From Mesorhizobium opportunistum WSM2075 (GTDB lineage: Bacteria > Pseudomonadota > Alphaproteobacteria > Rhizobiales > Rhizobiaceae): a stretch of DNA of 64,000 nt. Positions 17,182-26,900 of this stretch are shown in pieces; position 1 is the first letter of the stretch; the number at the start of each line of letters is the position of its first letter. The stretch lies in contig NC_015675.1 in NCBI RefSeq assembly GCF_000176035.2, forward strand, positions 5,708,001 through 5,772,000, read 5' to 3'. The translations under genes and the position numbers were made by a program. The notes under the pieces were generated by a model. The model was not told the origin of the DNA. It saw nothing but the letters and a program-made list of their open reading frames with translations, and did not search any database.

Positions 17182-18579
17182 ATGCAATATGTGAGTACCC
17201 GTGGGGAAGCGCCCGCGCTTGGATTTTCCGACGCCGTGCTGGCGGGCCTGGCGCGTGATGGTGGGCTCTATGTGCCGCGCGAGTGGCCGCAGTTTTCGCC
17301 GTCCGAGATCCGCGCCATGCGCGGCCTTGCCTATCCCGACCTTGCGATCCGCGTGCTGTCGCCCTTCCTTGGCGGCGAAATCGCCGCACCCGTCTTCGAG
17401 CGCCTGGTGCGTGAAGCCTATGCCACCTTCCGCCACGAGGCCGTCTGCCCGCTGGTGCAGATCGCTCCCAACACCTTCGTCCTCGAACTCTTCCATGGCC
17501 CGACGCTGGCTTTCAAGGACGTGGCGATGCAGTTGCTCGCCCGGCTGATGGACCATGTGCTCGCCGAGCGCGACCAGCATGCCACCATCGTCGGCGCCAC
17601 GTCGGGCGATACCGGCGGAGCGGCCATCGACGCTTTTGCCGGGCGCAGCCGCACCGACATCTTCATCCTCTTCCCGCATGGCCGCGTGTCGCCCGTGCAG
17701 CAGCGGCAGATGACGACATCGACCGCCCAGAACGTGCATGCGCTGGCGATCGAAGGCAATTTCGACGATTGCCAGGGCCTGCTCAAGGACATGTTCAACG
17801 ATCACGGCTTTCGCGACCGGGTGGCGCTTTCAGGGGTCAACTCGATCAACTGGGCCCGCATAATGGCCCAGATCGTCTATTATTTCTCCTCGGCCTTGTC
17901 GCTCGGCGCGCCGGACAGGCCCGTATCCTTCACCGTGCCGACCGGCAATTTCGGCGATATCTTCGCCGGCTACGCGGCCAAGAGGATGGGCCTGCCGATC
18001 GAGCGGCTGGTCATCGCCACCAACGACAACGACATATTGGCGCGCACCTTCGAGACCGGCGAATACCGCACAAAGGGCGTCTTCGCGACCACCTCGCCGT
18101 CGATGGACATCCAGGTGTCATCGAATTTCGAGCGCCTGCTGTTCGAGGCCTCCGGCCGCAATGCCTCGACCGTGCGGCGCTACATGGCCGGGCTCAAGCA
18201 GTCGGGTGCTTTCACCATAGAAACCCCGGAAATCACTGAGATGCGGACCGAATTCGACGCCGGCCGTGCCGATATGGACCAGGTCGCTGCCACCATCCGC
18301 TCGACGCTTGCGGCGAGCAATTACCTGCTCGATCCGCATACGGCGGCAGCGGTCCACGTCGCCGCAGGCAAGCCCGCCGGTGCCGTGCCGATGGTGGTGC
18401 TGGGTACGGCTCATCCGGCAAAGTTTCCAGCCGCGGTCAAGGCCGCCAGCGGTATCCACCCCGCCCTGCCCGCATGGCTAGGCGGGTTGATGAAAACGGA
18501 GGAAAAATACACGGTACTTCCATCCGACCTGAAAATGGTGGAAGATTACGTCAGCCGCCGCGCGCGAGCGGCGCGTTAG
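17182..18579 (+). CDS. thrC: Threonine synthase
   Basis: Converts O-phosphohomoserine to threonine with pyridoxal phosphate. The 465-residue protein starts MQYVSTRGEAPALGFSDAVLAGLARDGGLYVP, the usual threonine synthase N-terminus. The cofactor lysine lies in GPTLAFKDVAMQ, and the phosphate-binding loop is GATSGDTGGAAIDAF. An upstream GTG at 17143 is in frame, but ATG 17182 gives the canonical start. It is followed after 14 bases by an M16 peptidase gene, a conserved rhizobial pairing. The homoserine kinase for the preceding step is encoded at 28038-29000. Confidence 0.96.
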   Translation: MQYVSTRGEAPALGFSDAVLAGLARDGGLYVPREWPQFSPSEIRAMRGLAYPDLAIRVLSPFLGGEIAAPVFERLVREAYATFRHEAVCPLVQIAPNTFVLELFHGPTLAFKDVAMQLLARLMDHVLAERDQHATIVGATSGDTGGAAIDAFAGRSRTDIFILFPHGRVSPVQQRQMTTSTAQNVHALAIEGNFDDCQGLLKDMFNDHGFRDRVALSGVNSINWARIMAQIVYYFSSALSLGAPDRPVSFTVPTGNFGDIFAGYAAKRMGLPIERLVIATNDNDILARTFETGEYRTKGVFATTSPSMDIQVSSNFERLLFEASGRNASTVRRYMAGLKQSGAFTIETPEITEMRTEFDAGRADMDQVAATIRSTLAASNYLLDPHTAAAVHVAAGKPAGAVPMVVLGTAHPAKFPAAVKAASGIHPALPAWLGGLMKTEEKYTVLPSDLKMVEDYVSRRARAAR

Positions 18580-18593
18580 GGAGTAAGAGCCAT

Positions 18594-19886
18594 ATGGGTG
18601 TTGAGGTAAGCCGTCTGTCGAACGGCCTGACAGTCGCCACCGAAACCCTTCCAAGTATTGAATCGGTTGCCCTTGGTGCCTGGGTCAAGTCCGGTGCGCG
18701 CAACGAGCGTGACGACGAGCATGGCATGGCCCATCTGCTCGAGCACATGGCGTTCAAGGGTACAAAGCGGCGAAGCGCTTTCGAAATAGCCTCGGAAATC
18801 GAGGATGTCGGCGGCGAGATCAACGCCGCCACCAGTGTCGAGACGACGTCCTACTATGCGAGGGTGCTGTCCGACGACGTGCCGCTGGCCGTCGATATCC
18901 TGTCCGACATCCTGCAGGAGTCCGAATTCGACCCGCAGGAACTCGAGCGCGAGCAGCACGTCATCCTGCAGGAGATCGGCGCCGCGCACGATACGCCCGA
19001 CGATATCGTCTTCGACCGTTTTACCGAGACGGCCTTTCGCCACCAGACCATCGGCCGCTCGATCCTGGGCACGCCGGAGACCGTCAAATCCTTCACCTCC
19101 AAGCAGTTGCACGATTTCATCGAACGCCAGTATGGCGCCGAGCGGATGGTGATCGTGGCTGCCGGCGACATCAAGCATGACAATTTCGTGCGCGAGGTCG
19201 AAAAGCAGCTGGGCGGCTTCCGCAGCAAGGCCGACAGCACCATTCCGCAATACGCGCAATATGTCGGCGGCGATTTCCGCGAGGATCGCGACCTGATGGA
19301 CGCGCAGATCGTGCTGGGTTTCGAAGGCCGCGCCTACCATGTGCGCGACTTCTACGCCTCGCAGGTGCTGTCGATGATCCTTGGCGGCGGCATGTCATCG
19401 CGCCTGTTCCAGGAAGTCCGCGAGAAGCGCGGCCTGTGCTATTCGGTCTATGCCTTCCACTGGGGCTTTTCCGACACCGGCATCTTCGGCGTCCATGCCG
19501 CGACCGGGCAGAGCGACATCGCGGAGCTGGTGCCTGTCATCATCGACGAGCTGCAGAAGGCCGGCGAGAGCATCCTGCAGGAAGAACTCGACCGGGCGCG
19601 CGCCCAATATCGAGCCGGGCTGATCATGTCCGCCGAAAGCCCGGCCAGCCGTGCCTCGCAGATCGCGCGGCAACTGCTTCTGTTTGGCCGCCCGATCGCC
19701 AAGGAAGAGCTGATGGAGCGTCTGTCGGCGCTGACCATCGAACGGCTGACCGACCTGTCGTCGCGGATGTTCTCGACCAAGCCGACGCTTACCGCTGTCG
19801 GGCCTGTGGGTACGCTGGCACCGTATGAGGCGATCCTCGATTCGCTTCCGGGTACGCAGACCACGGCCCGCAGGCTCGCCGTCTAA
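18594..19886 (+). CDS. M16-family zinc peptidase (processing-peptidase-like)
   Basis: A 430-residue pitrilysin-type peptidase similar to mitochondrial processing peptidase beta. The inverted zinc motif HLLEH is at residues 47-51, followed by MAFKGTKRR, and the second half contains the R/Y-type substrate region (RGLCYSVYAFHWGFSDTG). ATG 18594 has AGGGAG about ten bases upstream. Upstream in-frame codons would overlap thrC. Predicted to be soluble or periplasm-associated without a clear signal peptide. Probably co-transcribed with thrC and the acetyltransferase gene that follows 15 bases later. The natural substrate in alphaproteobacteria is not known. Confidence 0.92.
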   Translation: MGVEVSRLSNGLTVATETLPSIESVALGAWVKSGARNERDDEHGMAHLLEHMAFKGTKRRSAFEIASEIEDVGGEINAATSVETTSYYARVLSDDVPLAVDILSDILQESEFDPQELEREQHVILQEIGAAHDTPDDIVFDRFTETAFRHQTIGRSILGTPETVKSFTSKQLHDFIERQYGAERMVIVAAGDIKHDNFVREVEKQLGGFRSKADSTIPQYAQYVGGDFREDRDLMDAQIVLGFEGRAYHVRDFYASQVLSMILGGGMSSRLFQEVREKRGLCYSVYAFHWGFSDTGIFGVHAATGQSDIAELVPVIIDELQKAGESILQEELDRARAQYRAGLIMSAESPASRASQIARQLLLFGRPIAKEELMERLSALTIERLTDLSSRMFSTKPTLTAVGPVGTLAPYEAILDSLPGTQTTARRLAV

Positions 19887-19901
19887 GCCGCCCAAAGCGT
19901 C

Positions 19902-20498
19902 GTGTTCGCGCTCCCTTTCTTTCGCCGTGACCTGCCGGCACTGAAGGGCGAACGCGTGACGTTGCGCGTGCCGCTGACCAACGACTATCGCGAGTGGTCG
20001 GCGGTGCGCGGCGAAAGCCGCGCCTTCCTGGAACCGTGGGAGCCGCGCTGGACGCCCGATGAGCTCGACCGCACGGCATGGCGGCTGCGCATCAGCCGTT
20101 ACCGCGAGGACTATGCACAAGGAACAGCGATCGCCTTCTTCATCTTCGAGAAGTCGAGTGGCAAGCTGGCGGGCGGAATCACGCTCGGCAACATTCGCCA
20201 CGGTGTCTCGCAAAGCGGCCATATCGGCTACTGGATCGGCGAGCGCTTCGGCGGCCGCGGCCTGATGACCGACGCGGTCAAGGTGGTGGCCCGCTTCGCC
20301 TTCGATACGCTGAGGTTGCACCGGATCGAAGCGGCCTGTATCCCCGACAATATCCGGTCGATCCGCGTGCTTGAAAAAGCCGGATTCCGGCGCGAAGGAC
20401 TTCTTCGATCCTATCTCAGGATCAATGGCATCTGGCAGGACCACTACCTCTACGCCCGGATCGCGGACGATCCGCCGGGCGCTGGAACGAAGGACTGA
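19902..20498 (+). CDS. GNAT N-acetyltransferase, RimJ/RimL type
   Basis: A 198-residue acetyltransferase starting at GTG 19902. RimJ-like features: LKGERVTLRVPLTNDYREW at the N-terminus, the central HIGYWIGERFGGRGLMTDAVK acetyl-CoA loop, and HRIEAACIPDNIRSIRVLEKAGFRREGLLR. Such enzymes acetylate the N-terminal amine of ribosomal proteins or small amines; the target is not known. It ends two bases before the start of the GGDEF-EAL gene, so the two are translationally close. Confidence 0.88.
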   Translation: MFALPFFRRDLPALKGERVTLRVPLTNDYREWSAVRGESRAFLEPWEPRWTPDELDRTAWRLRISRYREDYAQGTAIAFFIFEKSSGKLAGGITLGNIRHGVSQSGHIGYWIGERFGGRGLMTDAVKVVARFAFDTLRLHRIEAACIPDNIRSIRVLEKAGFRREGLLRSYLRINGIWQDHYLYARIADDPPGAGTKD

Positions 20499-20500
20499 TT

Positions 20501-23389
20501 TTGACGAATTTCCTGCGAAACGGGCCGCTGTTCGCCTTTATCATTGCGACGATCCTGACGCTGTGCGCGGCTTCGTCGGCCTTCGCCGTCGAGCCGATCA
20601 AGATTGCCCGCGACGACGTCGCGCTCGACCTTTCGGGCGCCGTCGAGATCTACCGCAACCAGGGCGAGAATTTCCAGGTGTCGACCGCACCCGGGCCGGA
20701 CGGCATCGTGCGGCGCATCGAGGTCGAGGCCAACGATGCACGCTCGACCGGCGACTGGGCGGTGTTCGCGCTCGCCAACACCACCGACCAGCAGCTCGAC
20801 CGGCTGATCGTCGCGCCGCATTTCAGGCTGGTGAATTCCGGCATCTTCTGGCCCGACCTCGGCTCGACCCGCATCGCCGCCATCACGCCCAGCGAAGGCT
20901 TCGCACTCGACCGCCAGACCAGCCCGGATGCCGACGTGTTCCGGGTGACGCTTAACCCCGGCACGGTGATCACCTTCATCGCCGAGCTCGCCTCGCCGAA
21001 GCTGCCGCAGGTCTATCTGTGGGATCCCGAATCCTACAAGGACTCGGTCAATTCCTACACGCTGTTTCGCGGCATCGTCATCGGCATTGCCGGCCTTCTG
21101 GCGCTGTTCCTGACCATCCTTTTCGTGGTCAAAGGAACCTCGATGTTCCCGGCGACCGCGGCACTCGCCTGGGCGGTGCTCGCCTATATCTGCGTCGATT
21201 TCGGTTTTCTCAACAAGATCATAGAGATATCACCCGGCAACGAGCAGATGTGGCGAGCGGGAACGGAGGTGGCGCTCGCGGCGACCTTCGTGGTCTTCCT
21301 GTTCGCCTATCTCAACCTCAACCGATGGCACGGCCATTTCAGCTATGGCGCGCTGGTCTGGATCCTCGGGCTGGTGCTGATCGCCGGTGTCGCCATCGTC
21401 GATCCGGCGGTTGCCGCCGGCATCGCCAGGATATCCTTCGCCGCCACGGCGCTGACCGGGCTCGGCCTGATCATCTTCCTCGGGATTCGCGGCTATGACC
21501 GGGCCATCATGCTGGTGCCCAGTTGGGTCATGGTGCTGCTGTGGCTCTGTGGATCGTGGATGGCGATCACTGGCATGCTCGACAACGACATCGCCCAACC
21601 GGCGCTCGGCGGCGGCTTGATCCTGATCATCCTGTTGATCGGCTTCACCGTCATGCAGCACGCCTTTGCCGGCGGTGCACTGCACCAAGGGCTGTTCTCC
21701 GACCTCGAGCGGCAGGCGCTGGCGGTGGCCGGATCGGGCGATACGGTGTGGGACTGGGACGTGCTGCGCGACCGCGTCGTCACCAAACCCGACGTCAGCA
21801 TCCAGCTCGGCCTGGCCCCCAACAGCCTGGGGGGGGCGGCGCGCAACTGGCTGCCGGTGCTGCATGCCGACGACCGCGACACGTTCCGCACGACGCTCGA
21901 CGTGGTGCTGGAGCACCGCCGCGGACGGGTGTCGCAAAACTTCCGTCTGCGCGGCGCCGACGGGCATTATCATTGGTTCGCCTTGCGCGCCCGCCCGGTC
22001 ATCGGATCGGACGGCGAGGTCATCCGCTGCGTCGGCACCATGGTCGACGTCACCGAGCAGAAGAAATCCGAGGAAAGGCTGCTGCACGACGCCGTGCACG
22101 ACAATTTGACCGGCCTGCCGAACCGCGAACTCTTCATGAACCGGCTGGAGGCGATCATCTCGATCGCCCGCACCGAGGAAAAGGTGCGGCCGACCGTATT
22201 CGTCATCGACATCGACCGCTTCAAGCAGGTCAATGACGGGCTCGGCATCTCGGCCGGCGACACCATCCTGCTCACCATCGCGCGCCGGCTGCATCGGCTC
22301 TTGAAGCCGAAGGATTCGCTGTCGCGCTTCGCCGGCGATCAATTCGCCCTGATGCTGCTTTCCGAACAGGACCCTGCCCGCATCGCCGGCGTGGCCGATG
22401 CCATCAAGCATGCGATCAACAATCCGATCACCTTCGCCAAGCGCGAGATCGTGCTGACCGCCTCGATCGGCCTGATCACCTGGACCTCGGCGCAAACCTC
22501 GGCCGAGGACATGGTCAAGGACGCCGAGCTTGCCATGCATCAGGCCAAGCGTTTCGGCGGCGACAGGATCGAGCCGTTCCGCCCGGCTTTCCGCACCGTC
22601 GGTACCGACCGGCTGCAGTTCGAATCCGACCTGCGGCGCGCCATCGAGCGGCGCGAATTCACGCTTGCCTACCAGCCGATCGTACGGTTGGAAGACGGCA
22701 GCGTCGCCGGCTTCGAGGCTCTGCTGCGCTGGGACCATCCGCGCCGCGGCATGATCCCGCCTGCCGATTTCATCCCGGTCGCCGAAAGCTGTGGGCTGAT
22801 CGTCCAGCTTGGGCTGTTCGCCATGCAGCAGGCCGCCGAGGATCTCGCCGGGTGGCAAAAGCAGATCGGCGACGCGCCGCTGTCGGTCTCGGTCAACCTC
22901 TCCAGCCGCCAGCTCATCCGCCGCGATCTGGTCAGCGACGTCCGCTCCGTCATCGCACGAGCCAACCTGAAGCCGCGCTGCTTCCGGCTCGAACTCACCG
23001 AATCCCTGGTGATGGACAATCCGGAACAGACCGCCCACGTGCTGACGAAGCTGAAGCAGCTCGGCATCGGCCTGTCGCTGGACGATTTCGGCACCGGCTA
23101 TTCCTCGCTCGCCTATCTGACGCGTTTCCCCTTCGACACCATCAAGATCGACAAGAGTTTTGTCGACGACAGCACACCCAAGCGCGCCGTGCTGCTCAAA
23201 TCCATGGTCAACATGGCGCATGAGCTCGGCCTGTCGGTGGTGGCCGAGGGTATTTCGGACGAACGCGATGCGCTGGAACTGCGCCAGATGGGCTGCGAAT
23301 ATGTGCAGAGCTTCATGTTCGGCGCGCCGATGCCGGGCGACCAGGTGCTGAAGACGCTGAAGGAGCAATATCCGCTGACGCAAGCGTGA
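20501..23389 (+). CDS. Membrane sensor with degenerate GGDEF and intact EAL domains
   Basis: A 962-residue protein starting at TTG 20501. Order: signal peptide (1-29), periplasmic 7TMR-DISM-like domain (about 30-180), seven or eight membrane helices (185-390), a PAS-like domain (400-520, WFALRARPVIG), GGDEF domain (530-695) and EAL domain (705-955). The GGDEF motif reads AGDQF at residues 611-615, so the second acidic residue is lost and cyclase activity is unlikely. The EAL domain keeps EALLRW (739-744), ELTES, DDFGTGYSS (861-869), KIDKSF and VVAEG, so cyclic-di-GMP hydrolysis is likely, perhaps tuned by GTP binding to the dead GGDEF half. The ligand sensed is unknown. Confidence 0.92.
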   Translation: MTNFLRNGPLFAFIIATILTLCAASSAFAVEPIKIARDDVALDLSGAVEIYRNQGENFQVSTAPGPDGIVRRIEVEANDARSTGDWAVFALANTTDQQLDRLIVAPHFRLVNSGIFWPDLGSTRIAAITPSEGFALDRQTSPDADVFRVTLNPGTVITFIAELASPKLPQVYLWDPESYKDSVNSYTLFRGIVIGIAGLLALFLTILFVVKGTSMFPATAALAWAVLAYICVDFGFLNKIIEISPGNEQMWRAGTEVALAATFVVFLFAYLNLNRWHGHFSYGALVWILGLVLIAGVAIVDPAVAAGIARISFAATALTGLGLIIFLGIRGYDRAIMLVPSWVMVLLWLCGSWMAITGMLDNDIAQPALGGGLILIILLIGFTVMQHAFAGGALHQGLFSDLERQALAVAGSGDTVWDWDVLRDRVVTKPDVSIQLGLAPNSLGGAARNWLPVLHADDRDTFRTTLDVVLEHRRGRVSQNFRLRGADGHYHWFALRARPVIGSDGEVIRCVGTMVDVTEQKKSEERLLHDAVHDNLTGLPNRELFMNRLEAIISIARTEEKVRPTVFVIDIDRFKQVNDGLGISAGDTILLTIARRLHRLLKPKDSLSRFAGDQFALMLLSEQDPARIAGVADAIKHAINNPITFAKREIVLTASIGLITWTSAQTSAEDMVKDAELAMHQAKRFGGDRIEPFRPAFRTVGTDRLQFESDLRRAIERREFTLAYQPIVRLEDGSVAGFEALLRWDHPRRGMIPPADFIPVAESCGLIVQLGLFAMQQAAEDLAGWQKQIGDAPLSVSVNLSSRQLIRRDLVSDVRSVIARANLKPRCFRLELTESLVMDNPEQTAHVLTKLKQLGIGLSLDDFGTGYSSLAYLTRFPFDTIKIDKSFVDDSTPKRAVLLKSMVNMAHELGLSVVAEGISDERDALELRQMGCEYVQSFMFGAPMPGDQVLKTLKEQYPLTQA

Positions 23390-23466
23390 TGGGGTTCAGA
23401 CGCGTCGCGGCCGTCCCTTCGTGGTGCAGGATGACGAAGGTGGAGCGCGTCGGTCGGCCTGATGGG

Positions 23467-24075
23467 TCAGGCGTGTCCAGCGGCGAGGCTGAGATGGGCG
23501 AGATCGATGCCGATCGAGGCGAGGATGCGATCGTATTTGCGCTCGATGTCGGCGTCGAACAGAAGTTCGGGACTGGCCGGGCAGGTCAGCCAGCCATTCT
23601 CGGCGATCTCGGTTTCCAGCTGGCCGGCGCCCCAGCCGGAATAGCCCAGCGCCATCAGCGCGCGGCGAGGCCCGCGACCGGACGAAATGGCGCGCAATAT
23701 GTCGACGGTCGCAGTCAGGCAGATGTCATCGGAAACGGACAGCGACGATTCCACCCGGTAGTCGCCGGAATGCAGAACGAAACCCCGGCTGCGATCGACT
23801 GGCCCGCCATTGCGCACGACGAAATCGCGCGCCTGCGCGGGCAAGCGGATCGCCTCCTGCTCGTTCATGATGCCGAGCTGCACCAACAGGTCCGGAAACA
23901 GCATCTGCTGGGTCTGGTTGATGATCAGGCCCATCGCGCCTTCATCGCTGTGCGCGCAGACATAGATGACCGAGCGCGTGAAACGGTCGTCCTTCATGCC
24001 GGGCATGGCAATCAGGAACTGATCGTCGAGAAAGCCGCGCCCAGCGGCTGTCTTCTTGTGGCGCAACAAATCCAT
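23467..24075 (-). CDS. UPF0301 / AlgH family protein
   Basis: A 202-residue protein of the YqgE/AlgH family ([42 protein letters not shown], then [14 protein letters not shown] and [16 protein letters not shown]). The biochemical role is unresolved; in Pseudomonas AlgH influences alginate regulation. ATG 24075 starts [18 protein letters not shown] as in other rhizobial members, although no clear ribosome binding site precedes it. An in-frame TTG at 24171 would add 32 residues and is less likely. Convergent with the GGDEF-EAL gene and divergent from the DsbD-N-like gene. Confidence 0.9.
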   Translation of the reverse strand: MDLLRHKKTAAGRGFLDDQFLIAMPGMKDDRFTRSVIYVCAHSDEGAMGLIINQTQQMLFPDLLVQLGIMNEQEAIRLPAQARDFVVRNGGPVDRSRGFVLHSGDYRVESSLSVSDDICLTATVDILRAISSGRGPRRALMALGYSGWGAGQLETEIAENGWLTCPASPELLFDADIERKYDRILASIGIDLAHLSLAAGHA

Positions 24076-24245
24076 GACGGCGAGGGTAACGCGTTTCCCC
24101 GGCGCCGAAAAGATGCGCAGCGGTGGATTCGACCAAAGCCATGCCGCCAGGCCGGCATGGTTTGTCCGCAAGGGTCACGCAAATATGATATCGGCAAGGC
24201 CATGAAATCATTGCACCGCCACGAACGGACGATCAAATCACCGCC

Positions 24246-25052
24246 ATGCAAAGCTTGAAAATCCTGTTGCTCGGCGCCGCCATCGCATCGGCAAGCATCG
24301 TTCCCGCCATAGCCTCCTCGTCGGCATGGTACAGCAGCGAAGGCGGCAAGGTGCGGCTGGTGACATCAGGCAAGCCGGACGATGCCGGCCGCATCCAGGG
24401 CGTTCTCGACATTGCGCTCAAGCCGGGCTGGAAGACCTACTGGCGTGATCCCGGCGACGCGGGCGTGCCGCCGCAACTCGATGTTTCCGCCAGCACCAAC
24501 ATCACGGATGCCAAGCTGTCCTTTCCGGCGCCGCAGCGTCATGACGATGGTTATGGCAAATGGGCAGGTTACGACTATCCGGTGTCGCTGCCGGTGGTGT
24601 TCACGCTGTCGGCGGTGAAGGATCAGGCCGTCATCGACGCCGACGTCTTTCTCGGCATCTGCGAAACGATCTGCATCCCCGTGCAGACGCGGCTGACCGT
24701 CGACCCCGCTTCCGACCCGGACAATGCCGAGGATGCGGCACTGGTGAAGGCGAGCTTCGCGGCGTTGCCCGCACCGGCAAGGTCCGATTTCGGCATCAAT
24801 GTCCTGCCGGGCGATCATGAGACGCTGGTTGTCGAGGCGAGTTTTCCAGGCGATCCGGAGGCAGCGGATTTCTTCGTCGCCGGCGAGCGGGACTACATGT
24901 TCGGGCCCCCTTCGCGCAGCGAAAAGGATGGCAAGCTGATCTTCACCGTGCCGATCCTCGACCGCCCTTCGACGACACCAACCGATGGCGGGCTTCACTA
25001 CACACTGACGAGTTCAGCGGGCGCGGTCGAAGGGCTTCTGCCTTTCCCGTGA
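24246..25052 (+). CDS. Stand-alone DsbD N-terminal-domain-like exported protein
   Basis: A 268-residue secreted protein with signal peptide MQSLKILLLGAAIASASIVPAIA. The mature part resembles the immunoglobulin-like N-terminal domain of DsbD/ScsB (LKPGWKTYWRDPGDAGVPPQLDVS, YPVSLPVVFTL, and the Cys pair in GICETICIPVQTRL). In DsbD this domain passes electrons from the membrane domain to periplasmic partners. Here it is encoded alone, without the transmembrane or thioredoxin domains, so a separate electron donor must be assumed. It lies 80 bases upstream of a peroxiredoxin gene. Family resemblance is good; function is inferred. Confidence 0.82.
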   Translation: MQSLKILLLGAAIASASIVPAIASSSAWYSSEGGKVRLVTSGKPDDAGRIQGVLDIALKPGWKTYWRDPGDAGVPPQLDVSASTNITDAKLSFPAPQRHDDGYGKWAGYDYPVSLPVVFTLSAVKDQAVIDADVFLGICETICIPVQTRLTVDPASDPDNAEDAALVKASFAALPAPARSDFGINVLPGDHETLVVEASFPGDPEAADFFVAGERDYMFGPPSRSEKDGKLIFTVPILDRPSTTPTDGGLHYTLTSSAGAVEGLLPFP

Positions 25053-25132
25053 TGTCCTGCCTCGAGAGTTGCAGGAAGCCGCCGAGTTCGCTACGCAGGC
25101 ACGCATCCTTCCCATTCCCAAGCGAGGAACTC

Positions 25133-25615
25133 ATGACCATTTCCGTTGGCGACAAGCTGCCTGAGGCGACCTTCAAGACGATGACCGCCGACGGCGCCAA
25201 GGCGATCACGTCAGCCGAGATTTTCTCCGGCAAGAAGGTCGTGCTGTTCGGTGTTCCCGGCGCCTTCACGCCGACCTGCAGCAACAACCACCTGCCCGGC
25301 TATATCGAGAACCACGACGCCATCCTGGCGCGCGGCGTCGACACCATCGCCGTCGTCTCGGTCAACGACGTCCACGTCATGGGCGCCTGGGCGCGCTTCA
25401 CCGGCGGCGAGGGCAAGATCCTGTTCCTTGCCGACGGCAATGGCGATTTCGCCAAGGCGGTCGGCCTCGATAACGACCTTTCCGCAGGCGGCATGGGCCT
25501 GCGCTCTAAGCGGTTTTCGATGATCGTCGACGACGGCAAGGTCACAGCGATCAATGTCGAGACCAAGCCCGGCGTCGACGAGTCCGGTGCGGCTCATATT
25601 CTCGAACAGCTCTGA
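25133..25615 (+). CDS. Peroxiredoxin (Prx5/glutaredoxin-dependent type)
   Basis: A 160-residue peroxiredoxin reducing hydroperoxides with the peroxidatic Cys49 in PGAFTPTCSNNHLPGY, the hallmark of the Prx5 group, plus FLADGNGDFAKAVGL and the C-terminal GVDESGAAHILEQL. No resolving Cys motif typical of AhpC is seen; glutathione/glutaredoxin is the usual reductant. ATG 25133 follows GAGGAA with four bases between; the longer upstream frame overlaps the previous gene and is rejected. It is 80 bases downstream of the DsbD-N-like gene. Confidence 0.94.
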   Translation: MTISVGDKLPEATFKTMTADGAKAITSAEIFSGKKVVLFGVPGAFTPTCSNNHLPGYIENHDAILARGVDTIAVVSVNDVHVMGAWARFTGGEGKILFLADGNGDFAKAVGLDNDLSAGGMGLRSKRFSMIVDDGKVTAINVETKPGVDESGAAHILEQL

Positions 25616-25634
25616 GCTCAACGATGGCGGCGGG

Positions 25635-25665
25635 CGGGCGAGGCCACAGTAGCCGCCCTCGCCCG
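25635..25665 (+). terminator. Hairpin after the peroxiredoxin gene
   Basis: A perfect nine-base stem, CGGGCGAGG (25635-25643) with CCTCGCCCG (25657-25665) and a 13-base loop, 20 bases after the peroxiredoxin stop. No T run follows, so it may be a transcript-stabilising stem or a weak terminator. Confidence 0.45.
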
Positions 25666-25713
25666 ACGATCGAGTTTGTGGTCCGGAAGTGACAATTCGG
25701 GGGGATTCCAACG

Positions 25714-26190
25714 ATGTTTGACGTCTTCTGGCGCGCTGTCGCGATCGGCATCGGCGCCACGGTGCTGATGGATATCTGGGCCTTCTTCCTTCACACCGCA
25801 TTCGGCCAGCCGCGGCCGAATTGGGGGCCTGTCGGCCGCTGGGTCTGGCACTTGCGCGACAAGGTCTTCCATGACGATATCGGCGATGCCGCGCCCTACG
25901 CGAATGAAGTGGCGCTGGGCTGGGCGTTTCATTATTTCGTCGGCATCGTCTACGGCATCATCCTGGTCGTGGTGGCAGGAGCCGCCTGGCTTGCGGCGCC
26001 GACCTTCCTGCCGGCTTTCATCCTGGGCATCGTCACCGTCGGCGCCGGCTGGTTCCTGCTGGCGCCTGGGATGGGTGCCGGATGGGCGGCGTCGAAGCGG
26101 CCCAACCCGATGCAGATCCGGGCACTCAACCTGGTCTCGCACACCGTGTTCGCGATTGGGCTTTGGGGCACTGCGCTGCTGATCCGCTAG
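25714..26190 (+). CDS. DUF2938 membrane protein
   Basis: A 158-residue integral membrane protein with four hydrophobic segments (about residues 5-28, 65-90, 92-115 and 137-157). The beginning AIGIGATVLMDIWAFFLH and the GWAFHYFVGIVYGI segment match the DUF2938 family, whose function is unknown. ATG 25714 is 98 bases after the peroxiredoxin stop, past a stem-loop, so it may have its own promoter. It converges on the ParE gene with four bases between the stops. Confidence 0.85.
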   Translation: MFDVFWRAVAIGIGATVLMDIWAFFLHTAFGQPRPNWGPVGRWVWHLRDKVFHDDIGDAAPYANEVALGWAFHYFVGIVYGIILVVVAGAAWLAAPTFLPAFILGIVTVGAGWFLLAPGMGAGWAASKRPNPMQIRALNLVSHTVFAIGLWGTALLIR

Positions 26191-26194
26191 AGAA

Positions 26195-26870
<676 letters not shown>

Positions 26871-26900
26871 TTACGCCGGCTGAACGGGTGCGGGTCAAGA

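Noticed and set aside
21230..23383. Minus-strand open frame of 717 codons over the GGDEF-EAL gene
   Set aside because: Antisense to a protein with clear EAL motifs; no domain of its own.
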